A program made the translations under genes and the position numbers. A model generated the notes under the pieces. That model saw only the letters and a program-made list of their open reading frames with translations. It did not search any database and had not been told where the DNA came from. A stretch of 11,166 bases of DNA. Origin: Ruminococcus sp. Lineage in GTDB: Bacteria > Bacillota > Clostridia > Oscillospirales > Ruminococcaceae. The stretch is from positions 1-11,166 of the forward strand of contig JAILFF010000089.1 in NCBI GenBank assembly GCA_024697705.1, written 5' to 3'. Shown here piece after piece: positions 1 through 5,272 of this stretch (within the stretch, counting starts at the first letter, position 1; each line of letters opens with the position of its first letter).

Positions 1-168
1 GGGGGTGATGGCTTCAAGCTCGCAGAGGTAGTCCGTACCCTCGCGGCAGAGCGTCACCTGCTCTCCCTTTCTCATGCGCAGACTGAGCGCGATATGCTGC
101 GCGTCGGAGCCGGTTATCACGCCCAAGCCCGCCGCGGCGTCAATATTATCGGTAAAGAATCTCGGCAT
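1..168 (-). CDS. rsmE: 16S rRNA (uracil-1498 N3) methyltransferase RsmE, N-terminal part
   Basis: This is a partial gene: the first 56 codons are present and the rest lies beyond the left edge. The product begins MPRFF and continues through GSDAQHIALSLRMRKGEQVTL to DYLCEL, which matches the PUA-like N-terminal RNA-binding domain of RsmE (usual pattern: MxRFF, then a D-A-x-H-I-x-x-V-L-R-x-x-x-G-(D/E) stretch, then Y-x-C-E-I). The family methylates N3 of U1498 in 16S rRNA using S-adenosylmethionine, whose binding site is in the C-terminal SPOUT domain not seen here. The ATG start is supported by GGAGG 8 nt upstream (177-181), which lies inside the end of the preceding gene. Only 3 nt separate the two genes, so they are probably co-transcribed and coupled. 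The identification rests on about a quarter of the usual length. Confidence 0.85.
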   Translation of the reverse strand, partial: MPRFFTDNIDAAAGLGVITGSDAQHIALSLRMRKGEQVTLCREGTDYLCELEAITP

Positions 169-171
169 TTG

Positions 172-774
172 TCAGACCTCCGTTTCGGATTCGATAGTCG
201 CATTCTCGTTTTGCTCGGTTTGAAAAGCCAAAAGCAGCAGAACGATAAAAAGGTTCTCCCAGATAAAAAATGTTCGGAACATCAGCCCGAATCTCAAAAA
301 ATACATTACTATGAACGCCGCCGAATAGATGATCGAGATAATGCTTACCGCACGCTGCGTTTTGCTTTTTGATGTAAAGGCAGTAATAATAAACAGCACG
401 GTCGAAGCAAGCATCATGCATATCGCGAAATTGTTGTGCCAATTGATCGAGCGGGCGGTGGGCGCTTCGCTGAAAAAGTTGTAAGGAAAAAACGCCGTTC
501 CGAACAGATCGGTCAGTATCACCGCGTAAATTATTCTTTTTATCAGCGGCATTTTTGTTTTTGCGACATAATAGGCAAGCATGATTATCATAACGACAGC
601 CGCGCAGAAGTATATTGCCGATATCGTGCGGCTTAGACCCACATATGCCGAAAAGGATATCCCGAGATCGTACAGGTGAACTCCCGAAGCCCACGCGCTG
701 CCTACCGATATAATTATCATCAGCAGAAAAATTATCCCACAGATGACGGGTATATGCTTAAAGATCTTGTTCAT
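172..774 (-). CDS. six-TM membrane protein, DUF998-like
   Basis: The product is a 200-aa hydrophobic protein with about six predicted membrane segments, near residues 7-29, 48-70, 78-98, 113-133, 141-162 and 168-184, and a short acidic C-terminal tail ending in ESETEV. The stretch DLFGTAFFPYNF, followed by a His-Asn pair at the start of the fourth segment, recalls DUF998 and Frag1/DRAM-like membrane families. That is an impression from motif spacing, not a firm assignment, and no catalytic motif is visible. The gene lies 3 nt upstream of rsmE and carries the rsmE ribosome binding site in its last codons. Its own ATG lacks a clear Shine-Dalgarno sequence, because the leader is A/T-rich, so expression may be low or the start may differ. 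A TATACT box at 806-811 on this strand could be its -10, but no good -35 is seen. Confidence 0.8.
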   Translation of the reverse strand: MNKIFKHIPVICGIIFLLMIIISVGSAWASGVHLYDLGISFSAYVGLSRTISAIYFCAAVVMIIMLAYYVAKTKMPLIKRIIYAVILTDLFGTAFFPYNFFSEAPTARSINWHNNFAICMMLASTVLFIITAFTSKSKTQRAVSIISIIYSAAFIVMYFLRFGLMFRTFFIWENLFIVLLLLAFQTEQNENATIESETEV

Positions 775-807
775 TTATGTTTTTTAATAGTAAATAATGG
801 TATTTAG

Positions 808-1046
808 TATAATATTTTGATATGTTATGATTTTCTTGCGCTTTTCATCAATGACGCCGAATTTTTTCACAAGAATTTCACAGTTGAGAGGTATACTCTT
901 TACTGTCGGATAGATGACTATCCGCAAATGAGATATGTCGGCTTTTACCCCAAGCCTTCATATATACAGCACGACAGAGCATCTGTCGGCTTCTCCCCTA
1001 TAATTTTTTATTTTGGCTCCCGTCGTCTGACGGGAGTTTTCTTTTT
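808..1046 (+). ncRNA. candidate structured small RNA ending in an intrinsic terminator
   Basis: The gap between the flavin reductase gene and the six-TM gene holds a series of short hairpins. They are CGGATAG/CTATCCG at 907-924 with loop ATGA, GGCTT/AAGCC at 940-956, and CGACAGA/TCTGTCG at 972-988 with loop GCA. A strong plus-strand terminator follows at 1017-1046. The first three hairpin centres are about 32 nt apart. TGTCGG recurs at 904-909, 936-941 and 984-989. A TATAAT box at 808-813 could start a plus-strand transcript of about 230 nt, but no good -35 is present. The hairpins are symmetric, so a minus-strand leader of the six-TM gene is also possible; the terminator polarity favours plus. 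I recognise no known riboswitch or sRNA family. Confidence 0.35.
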
Positions 1047-1634
1047 GCGCACCGAATAGCCGAATGTGCCGAGCTGTTTGCCCAGCGAGAAATAAGCTCC
1101 GTGGGCGTAGGCAAGCAGCCCCGCCTTTTCGAGAGCAAGTCTGCCCTTATCGTCGAGCAGCTCCTTGGCAGCACCCACGCCGACGATATCGGCGACGAAC
1201 ATATCATGCGAGCCGAGCGGCACTATCTCGCGCACCCTGCATTCGATGCTCACGGGACATTCGGCGATCATCGGGGCGGCGACGTTGAACGAGGGCACGG
1301 CGGTAAGACCCGTCAGCGCGAGCTTGTCGGTATCCCTGCCGCTTTTCACGCCGCAGAGATCGACGGCGCGGACAAGGCTGTCCGTCGGCAGATTTATCAC
1401 GAACTCCCGCGACTTCTTTATTATTTCGTAGGAAAAGCGCTCGGGGCGCACCGAGATATAGGTAACGGGCGGCTTGGTACAAAGCACGCCCGTCCATGCC
1501 ACGGTGAGAACGTTCGGTTTTTCGGCGGTGCCGCAGCTGACGAGCGCGGGCGGCAGCGGAGCGGTTATCACGCTGCCCTTCCAGCTCTCTTTTTCAAATG
1601 TCTTGTTATTTTGCGGTTTCTTACTGCCTGCCAT
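1008..1634 (-). CDS. flavin reductase family (FMN-binding) protein
   Basis: The 208-aa product matches the flavin reductase-like/flavoredoxin family, cytoplasmic split-barrel FMN-binding proteins. Matching features are PLPPALVSCGT (27-36), the N-V-L-T-V-A-W core (41-47), the T-Y-I-S-V-R-P-E-R block (58-66) with S-R-E-F-V-I-N-L-P (75-83), and the conserved G-S-H-D-M-F-V-A-D-I-V-G-V block (141-153). The C-terminal YFSLGKQLGTFGYSVRK is also typical. The exact substrate (flavin, ferric or other acceptor) cannot be told. The last residues (TPVRRREPK) are encoded over a plus-strand terminator hairpin and look like an added tail. The ATG directly follows the TAA of the 114-aa gene and has AGAGGA 7 nt upstream. 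It is the last gene of the four-gene unit that begins with the DUF4236 gene. Confidence 0.9.
   Translation of the reverse strand: MAGSKKPQNNKTFEKESWKGSVITAPLPPALVSCGTAEKPNVLTVAWTGVLCTKPPVTYISVRPERFSYEIIKKSREFVINLPTDSLVRAVDLCGVKSGRDTDKLALTGLTAVPSFNVAAPMIAECPVSIECRVREIVPLGSHDMFVADIVGVGAAKELLDDKGRLALEKAGLLAYAHGAYFSLGKQLGTFGYSVRKKKTPVRRREPK
1017..1046 (+). terminator. plus-strand intrinsic terminator
   Basis: CTCCCGTC (1017-1024), loop GTCT and GACGGGAG (1029-1036) form a perfect 8-bp GC-rich stem, followed by TTTTCTTTTT (1037-1046). On the minus strand the same hairpin is followed by CCAAAATAAAAAATT, which has no U tract, so the polarity is plus. It sits within the last codons of the flavin reductase gene on the other strand. 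No plus-strand gene upstream explains it, other than the candidate RNA. Confidence 0.7.
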
Positions 1635-1979
1635 TTAAAGATCCTCTTTTCCGAGCTTTTCGCTGATACGGTCGTAGTAGCGGTAAAGCTTCTGTGTGTT
1701 GTTTTCGAGAAAATAATAATGCTTGATATAGGGGATAAGCAGACCCAAAAACAGCAGCGCCAGCGGCACGAGTATTATTTTTTCGGTCAGCACGATGATG
1801 AAAAAGCACGCCACGGTCACGAGCGCAAAAAGTATCATAACAAACAGATGCACGAAGCGCTCGTGCTGAAAGTAGCGGGTCTTTTCCTTGTGTATCTTCA
1901 TCAGCCGCGCAAGGTCGGTGTTCTCGTCGGCGAGGGCGGCGTCAAGGAACGCTATATATTCAAGGAAATACTGTGTCAT
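1635..1979 (-). CDS. two-TM hypothetical membrane protein
   Basis: The product has 114 aa. An N-terminal soluble part (1-42), rich in charged residues and probably helical, is followed by two membrane segments near 43-64 and 67-85 with a very short turn, then a charged, tyrosine-rich C-terminal helix (86-114, LYRYYDRISEKLGKE). Both termini are expected on the same side, probably cytoplasmic. I do not recognise a family. The start codon shares one base with the TGA of the preceding gene (TGATG), and the stop abuts the ATG of the flavin reductase gene, so translational coupling on both sides is likely. A weak GGGTGA (1986-1991) could serve as ribosome binding site. Confidence 0.75.
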   Translation of the reverse strand: MTQYFLEYIAFLDAALADENTDLARLMKIHKEKTRYFQHERFVHLFVMILFALVTVACFFIIVLTEKIILVPLALLFLGLLIPYIKHYYFLENNTQKLYRYYDRISEKLGKEDL

Positions 1980-2368
1980 CAGCCGTCACCCGTTGTTGTT
2001 TTCGGGTCGAATTTTATCCCGTCTTCGATCTCCAGTTTTTCAAGCGTTTCGTCGATAAACTGCCGTTCGTTGTCGATCTTGAGCTGCTGCGCAACGGTAG
2101 AATCGAGCAGACCGCCCAGCATCTTGTAGAAGCGCGTGGTGCGCTTGATGAAGCCGTGAGCCTTCGCAGGGTTTTTGGCGCGTTTTTTCGATTCGTCGAA
2201 TATCACGGCAAGTCCCGCCGCGATGCCGAGACCCATAAGCGTTTTTTCGGCGCTGCCCGATACCTGATAGGCGAACGTGGCTTTCTTGGGCTCGTTCTTT
2301 TTCGCCTCGGAATCGGCACGCATTTTCTTTATTTTCTTGACTATCTTGTTGATCTTTGCTTTATCCAT
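1979..2368 (-). CDS. 129-aa basic hypothetical protein
   Basis: I recognise no family. The N-terminus is strongly basic (MDKAKINKIVKKIKKMR, residues 1-17). A short Gly/Ala-rich hydrophobic stretch follows at 45-57 (MGLGIAAGLAVIF), which may be a weak membrane segment or a buried helix. The central part is basic (KKRAKNPAKAHGFIKRTTRF), and an acidic predicted helix lies near 99-116. The ATG has AAGGG about 7 nt upstream. The gene starts 20 nt after the DUF4236 stop and overlaps the next start by one base. Tight packing and the SD site support a real gene. Confidence 0.7.
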   Translation of the reverse strand: MDKAKINKIVKKIKKMRADSEAKKNEPKKATFAYQVSGSAEKTLMGLGIAAGLAVIFDESKKRAKNPAKAHGFIKRTTRFYKMLGGLLDSTVAQQLKIDNERQFIDETLEKLEIEDGIKFDPKTTTGDG

Positions 2369-2388
2369 TGTATGACCCTTCTTGAATA

Positions 2389-2892
2389 TCAGTCTTCGGT
2401 GAGTTTTTTAGCCTTGCCCGTGGAGAACGGATTCGAGGGCGTTTCGGCGGCGGGCTCCGGAGCGGCTTTTGCGGGAGCGGGCTTTTTTGCCGCGGTTGTT
2501 TTTGCCGCCGCGGTTTTTGCGGATGTTTTAGTCGAAGTAGACTTGGCAGCAGTCTTGGAAGAAACTGTCTTTGAAGAGGACGTTTTTGCCGAAGATGTTT
2601 TAGCTGCCGATGTCTTAGCCGAAGCTGTTTTGGAAGACGACGTTTTTGACGTCTTTTTGGCGGTGGTCTTCTTATCCTCGTCCTTCTTGCCGGGGATAAG
2701 GTCGCTTATCTTCTTTGAAGCGGAGTAGGAAAGCCCCGTACCGGGAATACTCACGGTGCCTGTCGCTTTTCCCGTGGTGCTGATGGAGCCGCGAACGCCC
2801 TTTCTGCCGACCGACACGCTGGCGCTCTTCTTGCCGACGGTAACTCTTACGCCGTTGCCCAGACTGAATGATTTTCTGAAATTAAATCCCAT
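2389..2892 (-). CDS. DUF4236 domain protein with Lys/Thr/Ala/Ser-rich repeat tail
   Basis: The 167-aa product has two parts. Residues 1-58 match DUF4236: M-G-F-x-F-R-K-S start, S-L-G-N-G-V-R-V, V-G-K-K-S-A-S-V-S-V-G, then S-I-P-G-T-G-L-S-Y. The function of that family is unknown. Residues 70-160 are low complexity: Lys-Thr pairs recur every five residues from K83 to K113, then less regularly to about K136, then a Pro/Ala-rich stretch and an acidic end. The tail recalls histone H1-like or cell-surface linker repeats; no function can be claimed. The ATG at 2892 was chosen because AAGGAGG lies 8 nt upstream and the DUF4236 start motif begins there. The open frame extends to 3072, but that extension reads through the intergenic dumbbell repeat. 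First gene of a four-gene unit. Confidence 0.85.
   Translation of the reverse strand: MGFNFRKSFSLGNGVRVTVGKKSASVSVGRKGVRGSISTTGKATGTVSIPGTGLSYSASKKISDLIPGKKDEDKKTTAKKTSKTSSSKTASAKTSAAKTSSAKTSSSKTVSSKTAAKSTSTKTSAKTAAAKTTAAKKPAPAKAAPEPAAETPSNPFSTGKAKKLTED
2551..2646 (-). repeat. 15-nt in-frame repeat coding xxxKT pentapeptides
   Basis: Within the DUF4236 gene, residues 83-114 hold seven Lys-Thr pairs with exact five-residue spacing (K83, 88, 93, 98, 103, 108, 113). The three residues between pairs are only Ser, Ala, Thr or Val. The DNA is a degenerate 15-nt tandem array; synonymous and Ser/Ala changes show it is not freshly duplicated. Confidence 0.75.
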
Positions 2893-2900
2893 GATATGAC

Positions 2901-2907
2901 CCTCCTT
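2901..2907 (-). promoter_or_regulatory. ribosome binding site deciding the DUF4236 start
   Basis: AAGGAGG on the minus strand lies 8 nt before the ATG at 2892. It argues against the longer open frame that begins upstream in the repeat. Confidence 0.8.
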
Positions 2908-2926
2908 AAAAAATATTGGTTGATTA

Positions 2927-2932
2927 ATTATA
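2927..2932 (-). promoter_or_regulatory. possible -10 box of the DUF4236 operon
   Basis: TATAAT on the minus strand lies 34 nt before the ATG. No recognisable -35 is found. The expected -35 position falls inside the left arm of the dumbbell repeat, which may have displaced or replaced it. Confidence 0.35.
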
Positions 2933-2944
2933 AATGAGATTTGT

Positions 2945-3039
2945 GTAGGGGCGTACCTGTGTGTACGCCCGCAAATATCAGATTGCCCCCAAACGGGCGC
3001 ACACGGGCACGAGCCGTAGTTCGTGCAGTGCGCCCCTAC
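2945..3039. repeat. dumbbell intergenic repeat, copy 1
   Basis: A 95-bp element is bounded by GTAGGGGCG (2945-2953) and its exact inverse CGCCCCTAC (3031-3039). The left hairpin is GGGCGTAC (2949-2956), loop CTGTGT, GTACGCCC (2963-2970). The right hairpin is GGGCGCAC (2995-3002) with GTGCGCCC (3028-3035), enclosing an inner GCACGA/TCGTGC stem (3007-3026). It lies between the GNAT gene and the DUF4236 gene. No transposase is present; it resembles a small non-autonomous palindromic element. A related copy lies at 6158-6237. Confidence 0.75.
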
Positions 3040-3052
3040 GAGCAAAATATCC

Positions 3053-3577
3053 TCATTTAATATACAGCTCATAGAGATATTCGCGGCGTTCCTCGTCGGG
3101 ACTGGCGCGGTTTATCCTGCCGCCGTATTCTGCGGTGAGCTTCATTCCGAGCTTTTCCATGACCCTCTGCGAGGGAGCGTTTTCCGTATCGCACTGAGCG
3201 ATGAAATGCCTTATCCCGAGCGTGTCCGCGGCGTAATCTATCATAGCCTTAGCCGCTTCGGGCGCGTAGCCGTTGCCGAAAAAGCGCTTGTTTATCGTCC
3301 AGCCGAGTTCGCAAGTTTCATCGTCTGTTATCCAAAGGCTTATCCCGCCGATGTGTCTTTCCCCGCGGAATACAGCCATTTCGTAGTATTCGGGCTTTTC
3401 TTTGAGAAATTCTCTCTCCGCGTCTTTGATAAACGCGAGCGTTTCCTCCTCCGATTCCTTCGGCAGAAACACCATGAGCCGCGTATTCTCTAAGTCGCCC
3501 GCATATTCGTGCGTGGTGGCGAGATACTCCCGGCACATCGGTTTAAGGGTGAGCCGTTCGGTTTTTATTTCCTGCAT
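3053..3577 (-). CDS. GNAT family N-acetyltransferase, RimJ/RimL type
   Basis: The 174-aa product has the length and motifs of RimJ/RimL-type acetyltransferases. It starts with IKTERLTLKPM (4-14), has the Gly-Gly-Ile strand HIGGISLW (75-82), the L-G-W-T-I-N-K-R-F-F-G-N-G-Y-A-P-E-A motif A (91-108) that binds the acetyl-CoA pyrophosphate, and E-N-A-P-S-Q-R-V-M-E-K-L-G-M (132-145). The family transfers acetyl groups from acetyl-CoA to ribosomal protein N-termini, amino sugars or antibiotics; the acceptor here is unknown. Translation probably uses AGAGGG about 9 nt upstream. It starts 24 nt after the DUF5711 gene stop, so the two may share a transcript, although their functions are not obviously linked. 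Confidence 0.9.
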   Translation of the reverse strand: MQEIKTERLTLKPMCREYLATTHEYAGDLENTRLMVFLPKESEEETLAFIKDAEREFLKEKPEYYEMAVFRGERHIGGISLWITDDETCELGWTINKRFFGNGYAPEAAKAMIDYAADTLGIRHFIAQCDTENAPSQRVMEKLGMKLTAEYGGRINRASPDEERREYLYELYIK

Positions 3578-3601
3578 TGGTTTTTGCCCTCTCTTGCGGT
3601 T

Positions 3602-5134
3602 TCACATCGCAAATTTTATCTTATCAACCCCGTGCTTGCCTAACAGATACAACGCCTGATCTATATACGCGAAATTGCTGTACTCCCTGCCTATCGCCGC
3701 CGTCGCCGTCAGATTCCCCATGAAATCAAACGAAAACGCTTTTTCGCTGCTGAGAAGTATCACACGGTCGTCTGTCGTCTTGACAAGCTTCACCGAGCTG
3801 TCCGAGAGAAGCTGACGGAACTCCGCGCTGCCTGCCGCTCCCGACTGCGCTATCATAAGCGTGCCCGTGTTCTTCGAGCCGCCGTTCAGCAGCACCGCCG
3901 CGCCCGCGTGTCCCAGGTCGTAGGAAACGAGATCACCGTCGTACTTGTATTCCGAACGCAGCTTGCCGTCGGGACTGAGTATATAGAACGCCGTATCGCA
4001 GACCACCATGATGTCGCCCGCGTCGTTCACGCGGCAGCCTATCGCAAGGGAAGGGATCTCCTCGCTTATCATCTGCTCGCCCTTCTTGTCGAGGTCGATG
4101 CGCCTTATCTGCGAACGCAGCTCGCCGTTGCCCGAGTAGAACGTGCAGATATAGCAGGAAGTTCCTTCGGCGTTGAGCGTTACCGCCATGATCCGTGCGG
4201 TGCAGTCGTAGTTATAGATGACCTTGCCGTCCTTGTCGTAGAACTTCGCGGAGGCGGCATATTTGTTCGAGGTCGTGACGATCACCGCCGTGCCTTCATC
4301 GCAGACATCGCCCGTAAGTATCGTATCGTCGGTGGTCTTCGAGTAGCTTTCGCCGCCCTTTTTGTAAAGCTTGAAATCGTAAGCGCCGTTATCAAAGACA
4401 AGCACTCGCTTGCCCGCCGTCCTGACAATGGGCTTTGAGAAGTTGTGATTATAGCTTGCCTGACGTTCTCCGTTTACGTTATAGAATGTGAGCGTGTGCG
4501 GGTCGGTCGTCAGGAGGTCGTTCTTGACGGTATAGACGCCCGTAACGGTGTTATCGGGTTCGAGCGGGAAGTTGCCCTGTTCGGTCGAGCCGTCGTTGAC
4601 CTCCGTGCGGACGGGACGGTCGAAAAGACCTTCAAAAGCCTTTATCCAGTGAGGATAGGTGATATAGACGATCAGCCCGATAAGCACGATGATAAGCGCC
4701 GTCATAACTCTTTTGAGCACCCGTATCGAATGTTCGTTCCTGCGCACCTCGTTGATATCGGTGTGAACGGCGCGGCGGGCGGGCTCGGCTGATTTTTCCT
4801 CCTGCTTGGGCTTCGGCTTGGTATTTGCCTTTGTCGGAGCGGCGGTCTTGGCAGAGCTTTTTGTGATCTCGGGCGCGGGCTTTGACTGCTTTTTATTCGG
4901 CTCGGGAGCCGCAGTTTTTTTAGCGGTCTTTTTCTCGCCCGCGTTTATCTGTATATTATTTTTCCCCGGCTGAGGATTTTTCGCCGCTCCTTTTCCGGGC
5001 GAAGCGCTTATATTGGGGCGGCGTTCGTTCCCCGAGCCTGCACCTTGTTTATCCGTGCCGCGCAGAGGGATATCTTTCCCGGCGGCTCCCTGAGTTTTCT
5101 TTATTCGGCTGCCGCCTGTCTGTTTTTCGTTCAA
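3602..5134 (-). CDS. DUF5711 membrane-anchored beta-propeller-like protein
   Basis: The 510-aa product has three parts. Residues 1-125 form a disordered-looking cytoplasmic region rich in Lys, Ala, Pro, Gly and Thr, with no hydrophobic segment. One membrane segment lies near 144-160 (ALIIVLIGLIVYITY) after a basic R/K-rich stretch, which predicts N-inside topology. Residues 196-510 form a repeated beta-strand domain with units such as DPHTLTFYNVNGE, KFYDKDGKVIYNYD and AFYILSPDGKLRSEY, as in DUF5711 and PQQ-like propellers, placed outside the membrane. No enzyme motif is seen; a binding or sensing role is only a guess. The TTG start was chosen because AAAGGAG lies 8 nt upstream. The nearby ATG at 5137-5139 is in another frame and hits a stop after one further codon. 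Confidence 0.85.
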   Translation of the reverse strand: MNEKQTGGSRIKKTQGAAGKDIPLRGTDKQGAGSGNERRPNISASPGKGAAKNPQPGKNNIQINAGEKKTAKKTAAPEPNKKQSKPAPEITKSSAKTAAPTKANTKPKPKQEEKSAEPARRAVHTDINEVRRNEHSIRVLKRVMTALIIVLIGLIVYITYPHWIKAFEGLFDRPVRTEVNDGSTEQGNFPLEPDNTVTGVYTVKNDLLTTDPHTLTFYNVNGERQASYNHNFSKPIVRTAGKRVLVFDNGAYDFKLYKKGGESYSKTTDDTILTGDVCDEGTAVIVTTSNKYAASAKFYDKDGKVIYNYDCTARIMAVTLNAEGTSCYICTFYSGNGELRSQIRRIDLDKKGEQMISEEIPSLAIGCRVNDAGDIMVVCDTAFYILSPDGKLRSEYKYDGDLVSYDLGHAGAAVLLNGGSKNTGTLMIAQSGAAGSAEFRQLLSDSSVKLVKTTDDRVILLSSEKAFSFDFMGNLTATAAIGREYSNFAYIDQALYLLGKHGVDKIKFAM

Positions 5135-5142
5135 TTCATTCT

Positions 5143-5149
5143 CTCCTTT
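5143..5149 (-). promoter_or_regulatory. ribosome binding site deciding a TTG start
   Basis: AAAGGAG on the minus strand lies 8 nt from the TTG at 5132-5134. It lies too close (3 nt) to the out-of-frame ATG at 5137-5139, whose frame reads ATG AAT TGA. The TTG is therefore the more likely start of the DUF5711 gene. Confidence 0.7.
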
Positions 5150-5167
5150 GAGGATTCTGTGATCCTT

Positions 5168-5272
5168 TTATTTCCTGTTATTATAGCAAACGATATATAA
5201 AAATATGAACTTTGACCGGGTAGGAGCGCCGGACCCGGCAGTCTTGTATGTTTCCTGATTATTTCCTGTTAT
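5168..5272 (+). repeat. 14-bp direct repeat flanking the truA 3' gap
   Basis: TTATTTCCTGTTAT occurs at 5168-5181 and again at 5259-5272, where it covers the truA stop codon. A partial third copy (TTTCCTGA) is at 5251-5258. The 77 bp between the full copies contain a GC-rich dyad (CCGGGT at 5216-5221, ACCCGG at 5233-5238). This may mark a local duplication or an insertion with target duplication. Confidence 0.5.
5180..5188 (-). promoter_or_regulatory. extended -10 promoter of the DUF5711 gene
   Basis: The minus strand reads TGCTATAAT, an extended -10 (TGn then TATAAT), about 46 nt before the TTG start. The possible -35 (TTCATA) is weak, as is allowed with an extended -10. A promoter here means the gene can be expressed apart from truA. 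Confidence 0.6.

Noticed and set aside
146..694. 182-codon minus-strand frame overlapping the six-TM gene
   Set aside because: It lies in another frame of the same strand, gives an Arg/Cys/Asn-rich product without hydrophobic pattern, and overlaps rsmE and the six-TM gene.
817..1059. 80-codon plus-strand open frame in the gap left of the flavin reductase gene
   Set aside because: It has no SD site, reads through hairpins and the terminator, and has no recognisable or compositionally typical protein features.
1101..2129. 342-codon plus-strand open frame opposite the flavin reductase and two following genes
   Set aside because: It is antisense to three well-supported genes with SD sites, its product is rich in Arg, His and Gly as expected of a shadow frame, and it has no SD site or domain.
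2505..2670. Degenerate 15-nt tandem pattern considered as a CRISPR-like or non-coding satellite array
   Set aside because: The period is in frame with the DUF4236 gene and codes for the Lys-Thr pentapeptides; there are no unique spacers.
1973..2728. 251-codon plus-strand open frame with a Val/Ala/Asp/Phe-rich tail
   Set aside because: It is antisense to the 129-aa and DUF4236 genes; the odd tail is the complement of the KT repeat.
2893..3072. 60-codon upstream extension of the DUF4236 frame
   Set aside because: It translates the dumbbell repeat, and a strong SD site and the family start motif point to the ATG at 2892.
5216..5238. GC-rich dyad after truA as an intrinsic terminator
   Set aside because: On the truA strand the stem is followed by TCAAAGTTCATA before any T run, and the loop is 11 nt, so it does not fit the usual rule.
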